Shown: positions 58,515-64,000 of the stretch, one piece after another
Layout of the letters: every line of letters begins with the position of its first letter
Numbering within the stretch: the first letter of the stretch is position 1
Translations under genes and position numbers: made by a program
NCBI RefSeq assembly: GCF_003596335.1
Contig: NZ_QZCH01000018.1
Location: 30,898 to 94,897, forward strand
Length of the DNA: 64,000 nt
Source of the DNA: Motilimonas pumila
Lineage (GTDB): Bacteria; Pseudomonadota; Gammaproteobacteria; Enterobacterales; CBDFNC01
Direction: 5' to 3'
The notes under the pieces: generated by a model
Told to the model about the DNA's origin: nothing
Databases searched by the model: none
Seen by the model: only the letters and a program-made list of their open reading frames with translations

Positions 58515-58865
58515 TTAGTTAACGGCGTATTTGATCACCAGCTGCATTAACTTTTCTTGCTGGGCTTTACTTGCAAGAGCTTCTTTCGCGCCGTGTTGCA
58601 TCGCCATCACAGCTTCAGCTACTGAACCGCAATCGGTCACTACTAAGTTCGTTTGTTGTAAAATGCCACCATCTTGACTGAGCACCTCTATGATATTGGT
58701 GTCATCTATGTGATATTTAGACACTAGCATACAAAGATGATCATTTGGGCTTTGATCTTGGAACTCTTTCGCGGTCTGATACTGAAACACAGATACATCA
58801 GAATCAAACTTAGATTCTGATAACGAAACAGGGATCTGATTATATCCGAGGAAGCCTAAATTCAT
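58515..58865 (-). CDS. stand-alone degenerate receiver (pseudo-REC) protein
   Basis: 116 residues. It aligns without gaps (offset 6) to the receiver of the response regulator at 60433: VTDCGSVAEAVMAMQHGA matches ITGHGDIAMAVEAMQKGA, and CMLVS (45-49) matches CILLD (51-55). The phospho-acceptor D55 aligns to S49 and K105 to S99, and the N-terminal acidic pair is absent; the switch Thr is kept (T77). So it cannot be phosphorylated in the usual way. No DNA-binding domain. It has no Shine-Dalgarno site and TAA blocks N-terminal extension. Divergent from the kinase gene. Confidence 0.75.
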   Translation of the reverse strand: MNLGFLGYNQIPVSLSESKFDSDVSVFQYQTAKEFQDQSPNDHLCMLVSKYHIDDTNIIEVLSQDGGILQQTNLVVTDCGSVAEAVMAMQHGAKEALASKAQQEKLMQLVIKYAVN

Positions 58866-58870
58866 TTTCG

Positions 58871-58905
58871 ATTATAAAAAAGTGACATAATAAAACATGT
58901 TGTCA
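58871..58905 (-). promoter_or_regulatory. near-leaderless promoter and inverted repeat of the pseudo-receiver gene
   Basis: A perfect TATAAT on the minus strand (58871-58876) ends 5 bp before the ATG, so transcription would start at or next to the A of the start codon. TGACA (58883-58887) and TGTCA (58901-58905) form an inverted repeat with 13-bp centre over the -35 area, a candidate operator within the divergent region. Confidence 0.5.
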
Positions 58906-58975
58906 TTCTAGCCCTGGGCTGAAATCAAATTAATTAGGGATAACCCTTACAATCTTGATGGGGAGCGGAGAATCT

Positions 58976-60430
58976 GTGAAAAAACACTATCGCGACAGTG
59001 TGTTAGCAAGAAAGATCATTTTAGGAATGGTGCTATGTAGTTCCATCATTACCTTACTACTAACGTGTGCTCAATTGTACAAACAGTACATCAAAGACAT
59101 CGATCAGCTAAGCCAATCTGAACAAATCATCCGTGAATCTATGCTCCATAGTTTGAGTGAAAGTGTCTGGGAGTACGATGACAAATTAATCAAACTCCAG
59201 CTAAAAGGCATGCTCAGCCACCCCTATATCGAACATGCAACCTTGGTATTGGCCGACGGCCAAGAATACAGTGCAGGGAAAATTAACAGCGACTTTGTCA
59301 ATACCTACGAGTTTGACATCAACCACCAACAAAATGACAACCAAGCACTGCTTGGCAGTCTTTTTGTGTACGCCGATCTAACCGAAATCTACGAAGAGCT
59401 TGTTAGCTCAGCGGCCACGACCTTACTGGCAAACGCAATCAAAACCTTCGGCGTGGTGATGTTTATGCTCTTTTTGATGGACCGTCTCATAGGTCGGCAC
59501 TTAATCCATACCATGGATTATTTAAAAGCTATTGAAACTGTCACAGAGCCTAAAACCCTAAGCCTTGAACGCCCTAATAATCATGTTACCGACGACATGG
59601 ACGAATTGGCCGAAACTATCAATGCGATGCAACGGCGTATTTATGAAGCGCATCAGCAACTGATGACAGAGATGCAAGCTCGGGCAAAACTGCAAGAGCA
59701 GCTATTGGATCAAAACCAACAACTCGCGCAACTGGATCGTGTCTTTACCATGGGAGAAATGGCAACCTCATTAGCCCACGAGTTAAATCAACCTTTAGCC
59801 AGTATCACCGGCTTTGCAGATATCTGTAAACGTTTAATTAATCAGCCAGAAATAAACCAACCTATGGTTGAAAAAACCCTGGAAAAGGTATCCAGTGAGG
59901 CTATGCGAGCATCTGAGATTATCCGGCGTACCCGCGAATTTGTACGAAATCGAAGTCCTCAACGAGAATCCATTGAGCTACAGCCCTTGCTGATTGAATC
60001 TGTAAGTATGTTGCAAGACATGGCGAATAAAAAGCAAGTAAGCGTCAACTGTTTAGCGGCAAGTTCAGCCGTGTGGGTGGAAGTGGATAAAGTTCAGTTG
60101 CAACAGGTACTGATTAACTTAGTACGTAATGCCATTGAGGCCGTGCAAAGTAGCCAGAAAGGCAAGGTTGAACTAGCCTACCACCATGACGATTCCGAGG
60201 TCGCAATCACTGTTATTGATAATGGCCCGGGCTTATCACAGAAAGTGCTTGATAATTTGTTTCAACCCTTTATAACAACTAAAGAAAATGGCATGGGCGT
60301 GGGCTTATCCATTTGTCACAGTATTATCGAAGCCCACGGCGGACGAATGCAGGTAGAGAACCAAGATCAAGGTGGCGCCTGCTTTACCATCGTCTTGCCT
60401 AACCTAGAACAGCAATCAGGAGACGCTTAA
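58976..60430 (+). CDS. membrane sensor histidine kinase (FixL/NtrB-like)
   Basis: 484 residues from a GTG with GGGAGCGGAG upstream (an ATG at 58958 is less likely). Helices at about 13-31 and 150-170 enclose a periplasmic sensor domain of about 115 residues; HAMP-like and coiled-coil regions follow. H268 in SLAHELNQPLASITGF is the phosphorylated His; N-box LVRNAIEAV, G1 DNGPGL and G2 GMGVGLSIC are intact. The HELNQPL type pairs with FixJ-like regulators. Two bases before the response-regulator gene. Ligand unknown. Confidence 0.92.
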   Translation: MKKHYRDSVLARKIILGMVLCSSIITLLLTCAQLYKQYIKDIDQLSQSEQIIRESMLHSLSESVWEYDDKLIKLQLKGMLSHPYIEHATLVLADGQEYSAGKINSDFVNTYEFDINHQQNDNQALLGSLFVYADLTEIYEELVSSAATTLLANAIKTFGVVMFMLFLMDRLIGRHLIHTMDYLKAIETVTEPKTLSLERPNNHVTDDMDELAETINAMQRRIYEAHQQLMTEMQARAKLQEQLLDQNQQLAQLDRVFTMGEMATSLAHELNQPLASITGFADICKRLINQPEINQPMVEKTLEKVSSEAMRASEIIRRTREFVRNRSPQRESIELQPLLIESVSMLQDMANKKQVSVNCLAASSAVWVEVDKVQLQQVLINLVRNAIEAVQSSQKGKVELAYHHDDSEVAITVIDNGPGLSQKVLDNLFQPFITTKENGMGVGLSICHSIIEAHGGRMQVENQDQGGACFTIVLPNLEQQSGDA

Positions 60431-60432
60431 CT

Positions 60433-61056
60433 ATGAGTCAAGACAACCCAATCATTTATATCATTGACGATGACGCCTCTATTCGCGACATGCTAGAAAT
60501 GATGGTGGCCAGCGTTGGGCACGAATCTCGCTCATTTGCCGATGGCGCCAGCTTTCTTGAAGCATTTGAAGACGGTCACGGCTGTATCTTATTAGACATT
60601 CGCATGCCTGGAATGTCTGGCATGGTAGTACAAGAAAAACTTAATGAAATTAACACTATGACGCCAGTTATCTTTATTACTGGTCACGGTGATATCGCCA
60701 TGGCGGTTGAGGCCATGCAAAAAGGCGCCTTTGATTTCATGGAAAAACCGTTTCGCGAATTTGAATTACTTGAAAAAATAGATAAGGCCGTCGCCCAAGA
60801 TAAAGAGCAACGCAGCGATTTAACCAAGCAACATGAAATTAAAGAACGCATCGAGTCTCTCACCAAGCGTGAATTAGAGATCATGGGCTTAGTTGCAAAA
60901 GGGCACGCGAATAAGGTTATCGCCATTGACCTTAACATTGCCCAAGGCACGGTTGAAATTCATCGCTCTCGTATTATGAATAAAATGAAAGCCCGTAGCC
61001 TTGCACAACTGATGCGTATGTTAATGGTTGCAGGTGAGCTAAATGATGAAAGCTAA
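60433..61056 (+). CDS. FixJ-family response regulator (REC + LuxR HTH)
   Basis: 207 residues: a full receiver (D12/D13, phospho-acceptor D55, T83, K105 in MEKP) and a C-terminal LuxR/FixJ HTH (TKRELEIMGLVAKGHANKVIA, about 143-200; quoted in part: LTKRELEIMGLVAKGHAN). It is the clear partner of the kinase 2 bp upstream. Its gene end overlaps the outer-membrane gene by 14 nt, so the barrel protein is made together with it. Confidence 0.94.
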   Translation: MSQDNPIIYIIDDDASIRDMLEMMVASVGHESRSFADGASFLEAFEDGHGCILLDIRMPGMSGMVVQEKLNEINTMTPVIFITGHGDIAMAVEAMQKGAFDFMEKPFREFELLEKIDKAVAQDKEQRSDLTKQHEIKERIESLTKRELEIMGLVAKGHANKVIAIDLNIAQGTVEIHRSRIMNKMKARSLAQLMRMLMVAGELNDES

Positions 61057-61651
61057 TCTCACAGCTTTGGCAATAACGTGCTTGTTGGCAACGCCAGCAG
61101 CCATGGCCGTTGATATTACCTTATTAGGTGGCTATCAATATGGCGGTTCGTTCAAAACCAAGGTAGAAACAGATTCTGATGAAAGTGCACAATCGGTCGA
61201 TGTTGAAAGCTCAGCGGCATACGCCCTGGCTATCGATTGGGACATTCAGCAATCGCAGCTATTTGGTATTTACCTCAGTCAGCAATCAACCCAACTCGAA
61301 AAGTTACCCGATGTTAATACCGATCTCGACATTAACTATCTGCACGTAACCGGTACGAAATATTTTGACTACGATAATTTCAAAACCTATGTCACCGCTG
61401 GAGTGGGTGCGACCGCATTTCGCCCCGACCAATCCGCTTACGATGACGAATACCACTTTTCAATAGGTATCGGAGGAGGCTGGGCTTATCCAATTAATGA
61501 CAATATTTGGCTGCGCCTAGAGTCCCGTATTTTTAACACCTTTCTAAGCGACTCGGCTGAGTTTTACTGCTCTGGAGGCTGTCTGGTCAAGGTCGATACC
61601 GACTACTGGAGCCAACTGCAATTTAGCGCCGGTGTCACTGCGAGGTTTTAA
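61043..61651 (+). CDS. outer-membrane beta-barrel protein
   Basis: 202 residues (an ATG three bases later is equally possible). Signal peptide ALAITCLLATPAAMA, then alternating strands with aromatic girdles (GGYQYGGSF; YLHVTGTKYFDY; TYVTAGVGATAF; SIGIGGGWAYPI; WLRLESRIF) and a terminal Phe (TARF) as the BAM signal. About eight strands, OmpA/OmpW size. FYCSGGC may form a disulfide loop. Third gene of the kinase-regulator operon; not assigned to a named porin. Confidence 0.83.
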   Translation: MMKANLTALAITCLLATPAAMAVDITLLGGYQYGGSFKTKVETDSDESAQSVDVESSAAYALAIDWDIQQSQLFGIYLSQQSTQLEKLPDVNTDLDINYLHVTGTKYFDYDNFKTYVTAGVGATAFRPDQSAYDDEYHFSIGIGGGWAYPINDNIWLRLESRIFNTFLSDSAEFYCSGGCLVKVDTDYWSQLQFSAGVTARF

Positions 61652-61656
61652 TCCCT

Positions 61657-62760
61657 TTGTATTATATTGGCTTAATGTCTGGCACCAGCCTAGATGGGCT
61701 AGACATCGCAATTGTCCACGCAGATTCTATGCGGTCTCACTATTGCACTACCGTGCCTATGCCTGGCGATTTAAAGTGTGCTATCGAAGCGATTTATCTC
61801 GGTCAGGCAACCAACTTGCGCCAAATCGGCGAGCTAGATCACCGCATTGCACTGCACTATGCTCAAGCAATAAATCAGACACTTAAAGCCGCTCAAGTGT
61901 CGGCCGATAACGTTAGTGCTATCGGCAGCCACGGTCAAACCGTGTATCATCAACCAGAGGGCCCCTGGCCATTTACGATGCAGCTTGGCGATGCCAATAT
62001 TGTTGCCGCCCGCACCGGTATACCTGTAGCAGCAGACTTTCGTAGAATGGATATGGCTGTCGGTGGCCAAGGTGCACCTTTAGTCCCCGCGTTTCATCAA
62101 GCAATGTTTGCCGGTTGTCAGCATCGCGCGATCATCAATATCGGGGGCATCGCGAATATTACCGTGCTAAAACCGCAACAAGCGACCTTAGGTTATGACA
62201 CTGGTCCAGGTAATATGTTGATGAATGAATGGATAGAAAAGCAAAAGGGCATTCAATATGACGAAAGTGGCAACTGGGCAGCGTCAGGTCGCCCCTGCGA
62301 ACCACTAGTACAGGAACTGTTACTGCATCGCTATTTTGCAGCAAACCCTCCCAAAAGTACTGGCAGGGAATTATTTAACTTAACCTGGTTAACGCCTTAC
62401 CTTGACCAATACCCACAGCTTAGTCCAGCAGATATTCAAGCCAGTCTACTGGAGTTAACCAGTCGTAGCATCACCCTTTCACTTGAGCAACAACAAATTG
62501 AAGCCGCTTACTTATGTGGGGGAGGCTGCCATAACCACGCTTTAGTCCGTCGTTTAAAAGCCCATAACCCTAAAGTAAGCATCGCCACAACACAGGCCCT
62601 TGGCATAGACCCTGACTACGTAGAAGCCATCGCATTTGCCTGGCTCGCAAAACAACGCGTCGGGCAAGAAGCAGCGAACTTACCGGTCGTAACAGGTGCC
62701 AATTCGGCCGTTATCTTAGGTGGCCTTTATCGCGCCAGCGCCAATAGCACCAGAAAGTAA
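61657..62760 (+). CDS. anmK: anhydro-N-acetylmuramic acid kinase
   Basis: 367 residues starting at TTG (MYYIGLMSGTSLDGLD, ATP-binding). GSHGQTVYH, INIGGIANIT, DTGPGNMLMNEW and CGGGCHNHALV are AnmK motifs. It phosphorylates and opens anhydroMurNAc for wall recycling. It lies 5 bp after the outer-membrane gene, so could be co-transcribed. Its end overlaps the convergent DUF3624 gene by 50 bp. Confidence 0.95.
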   Translation: MYYIGLMSGTSLDGLDIAIVHADSMRSHYCTTVPMPGDLKCAIEAIYLGQATNLRQIGELDHRIALHYAQAINQTLKAAQVSADNVSAIGSHGQTVYHQPEGPWPFTMQLGDANIVAARTGIPVAADFRRMDMAVGGQGAPLVPAFHQAMFAGCQHRAIINIGGIANITVLKPQQATLGYDTGPGNMLMNEWIEKQKGIQYDESGNWAASGRPCEPLVQELLLHRYFAANPPKSTGRELFNLTWLTPYLDQYPQLSPADIQASLLELTSRSITLSLEQQQIEAAYLCGGGCHNHALVRRLKAHNPKVSIATTQALGIDPDYVEAIAFAWLAKQRVGQEAANLPVVTGANSAVILGGLYRASANSTRK

Positions 62761-62950
62761 TATGTAATAGCCAGAGCATAGAGCCTGCGGCAGCAAAAAA
62801 CAGCGCCGTGATGCCTTCTACGGTTAGTTGACAATCTAACCAAAGCCAACTGAACCAGCCTATAAAAGCAATTATTACGCTCTGCCACATGCAACTTCGA
62901 CAACGTCCTATCTTTTTAAGAAACCACTCACCGCATTGCTGGCACGACAT
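62711..62950 (-). CDS. DUF3624 small membrane protein
   Basis: 79 residues from the ATG at 62950 (a GTG one codon earlier is possible). SCQQCGEWFLKKIGRCRSCM holds two CxxC pairs, followed by two helices (about 25-43 and 47-68). This is the DUF3624 pattern. The four Cys suggest a zinc site. The 3' end overlaps anmK by 50 bp on the other strand. Function unknown. Confidence 0.8.
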   Translation of the reverse strand: MSCQQCGEWFLKKIGRCRSCMWQSVIIAFIGWFSWLWLDCQLTVEGITALFFAAAGSMLWLLHITFWCYWRWRDKGHLR

Positions 62951-63079
62951 CACATAGCTACCTTTAAATACTTCCCGAACGCTAAAAGTCTGGTTTTATT
63001 TACGATATACTCAAACCAGTTTAACCGCATCATGCGACAAATTGTAATTCTTCTTTTTCTTCAAGGAATGAAGCTCACT

Positions 63080-63616
63080 ATGAAAATCAATAGCAAGCTA
63101 ATCATTTTACTCAGCTGCCTAGCCACGCCAAGCTACGCGGAAAAAATCTATACTTGGCAAGATGAAAATGGCGTTACCCATTTCTCACAAGATAAACCCA
63201 AAGGTAAAAGTGCAAAACTGGTAGACTTCGAGGCGCCACCACCCGTAGATGCCTTACCCGCGCCGCATAAGAGCACGGTAGCAAACTCCTCATCCAATAA
63301 GTCAGAAAACATGATTTCTGGTAACTGGATCACTCAGCCAAATATCGGCAGGCAAGCCACCCTGATTCTTAAACCAAATGGGCTATTCAGCTATAAACGG
63401 GTTCGAGATACCAAAAACAGCACTGAGCTTAGTGGTAACTGGGTGTATGAAGAAGGTTTTTTAATGCTTAAAGGACGTAATAAAATTATCATTCGACGCG
63501 GAAAAAGCTCGACTGAATCGACCTTCGAAGAAATAGATGGGCAAGTTTTGTCGTTAACGAAAGATAAGCTCAACGTTATTATTGATGATACTAGCTATTT
63601 CCTAATGCGCTTTTAG
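63080..63616 (+). CDS. exported DUF4124-domain protein
   Basis: 178 residues from ATG 63080; AAGGA lies 12 nt upstream and the next in-frame ATG (63068) sits on it. Signal peptide MKINSKLIILLSCLATPSYA is cut before EK. DUF4124 follows (KIYTWQDENGVTHFSQDKP, about 21-40), then a Pro/Ser linker and a C-terminal beta domain (ISGNWITQPN; LILKPNGLFSY; LSGNWVYEEGF) repeating the SGNW theme. Periplasmic; function unknown. Confidence 0.82.
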   Translation: MKINSKLIILLSCLATPSYAEKIYTWQDENGVTHFSQDKPKGKSAKLVDFEAPPPVDALPAPHKSTVANSSSNKSENMISGNWITQPNIGRQATLILKPNGLFSYKRVRDTKNSTELSGNWVYEEGFLMLKGRNKIIIRRGKSSTESTFEEIDGQVLSLTKDKLNVIIDDTSYFLMRF

Positions 63617-63638
63617 AAAACATTAAAAGCTAGCAACG

Positions 63639-63668
63639 AAAAAGGCCCATCAACTGATGGGCCTTTTT
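63639..63668. terminator. terminator of the rRNA operon and of the DUF4124 gene
   Basis: A 14-bp stem (AAAAAGGCCCATCA/TGATGGGCCTTTTT), symmetric in A/T flanks, works for both strands. Confidence 0.9.
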
Positions 63669-63677
63669 GTATTTGGC

Positions 63678-63794
63678 GTTTGGTGATGACCTACTCTCAC
63701 ATGGGGAAACCCCACACTACCATCGGCGCTACTGCGTTTCACTTCTGAGTTCGGCATGGGATCAGGTGGTACCACAGTGCTATTGTCACCAAAC
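63678..63794 (-). rRNA. rrf: 5S ribosomal RNA, distal copy
   Basis: 117 nt on the minus strand, from GTTTGGTGAC to TCACCAAAC, with internal CATGCCGAACTCAGAAGTGAA typical of 5S (quoted in part: CCGAACTCAGAAGTGAA). Helix I pairs 9 bp. Followed by its own terminator. It is the last gene of an rRNA operon whose 23S would lie beyond the window edge. Confidence 0.96.
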
Positions 63795-63831
63795 AAAAAC
63801 TAAAATCTGGATTGCACTTTAAATCTGGGCG

Positions 63832-63862
63832 AAAAAAAGGCCATCCGTCAGGATGGCCTTTT
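63832..63862 (-). terminator. terminator between the two 5S genes
   Basis: Stem AAGGCCATCC/GGATGGCCTT, loop GTCA, with seven T on the minus strand. It would end part of the transcripts before the second 5S. Confidence 0.85.
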
Positions 63863-63874
63863 CTCTAATTCAAA

Positions 63875-63991
63875 GCTTGGCGGTGACCTACTCTCACATG
63901 GGGAAACCCCACACTACCATCGGCGCTACTGCGTTTCACTTCTGAGTTCGGCATGGGATCAGGTGGGGCCACAGCGCTATGGCCGCCAAGC
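63875..63991 (-). rRNA. rrf: 5S ribosomal RNA, proximal copy
   Basis: 117 nt on the minus strand, from GCTTGGCGGC to ACCGCCAAGC. It differs from the distal copy mainly in helix I and a nearby stem, with matching changes in both strands; the central region is identical. Confidence 0.96.
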
Positions 63992-64000
63992 ATAAACTTT

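Overview
This window looks like chromosomal sequence of a marine-type gammaproteobacterium, close to the Alteromonadales/Shewanella/Vibrio lineages. The strongest evidence is gene order: pilMNOPQ-aroK-aroB-damX-dam followed by rpe-gph-trpS, then mrcA, oxyR, a short malic enzyme, rpmE, priA, argS-ftsN and hslVU, ending at a pair of 5S rRNA genes. Protein similarity to E. coli housekeeping enzymes is high (AroG, MgsA, GlpX, OxyR, HslV, PpnP). I see no prophage, insertion sequence, integron, CRISPR array or tRNA gene. The genus assignment is inference.

Layout. 1-11 kb: a cytoplasmic GH84 enzyme, a possible 51-residue small ORF with its own terminator, a SieB-like membrane protein, a MOSC/ferredoxin-reductase fusion, a degenerate HAD protein, mgsA, aroG, an ABC exporter, and a LysE exporter divergent from a MocR regulator. 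11.6-12.1 kb: a ten-copy, about 44-bp tandem repeat that starts inside the last codons of the MocR gene. 12.2-19.9 kb: an exported protein behind a candidate Pho box, ppnP, a DsbA-like lipoprotein, two tandem LysR regulators with a membrane protein, glpX, msrA, and a small membrane gene behind a strong palindrome/promoter. 19.9-27.6 kb: a 3-hydroxyisobutyrate-dehydrogenase-like gene divergent from a second MocR regulator, then arginine succinyltransferase pathway genes astC-astA-astD with a DUF1338 gene, and pabA; candidate ARG boxes overlap the pabA stop. 27.8-42.5 kb: a secreted lipoprotein of unknown function, trpS-gph-rpe, two small conserved membrane genes, dam, damX, aroB, aroK and the type IV pilus assembly operon. 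42.7-56 kb: mrcA, oxyR, maeB, rpmE, priA, an interrupted HlyU-like gene, argS-ftsN, hslVU behind a heat-shock promoter, and a trypsin-like protease. 56-64 kb: a META-domain lipoprotein, ybjD, a degenerate response-regulator receiver divergent from a histidine kinase-response regulator-outer-membrane-protein operon, anmK, two small genes, and two 5S rRNA genes on the minus strand.

Most interesting. (1) The 58.5-61.7 kb locus: a 116-residue stand-alone pseudo-receiver aligns without gaps to the receiver of the divergently encoded response regulator, but its phospho-acceptor Asp and conserved Lys both align with Ser. It appears to be expressed from a nearly leaderless promoter. With the kinase, regulator and outer-membrane barrel it could form a three-protein signalling system. 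(2) The tandem repeat, whose units keep a hairpin by paired base changes. (3) A HlyU-like gene with an in-frame TAA just before an intact C-terminal tail. (4) Two 5S genes that differ by three compensatory changes in helix I.
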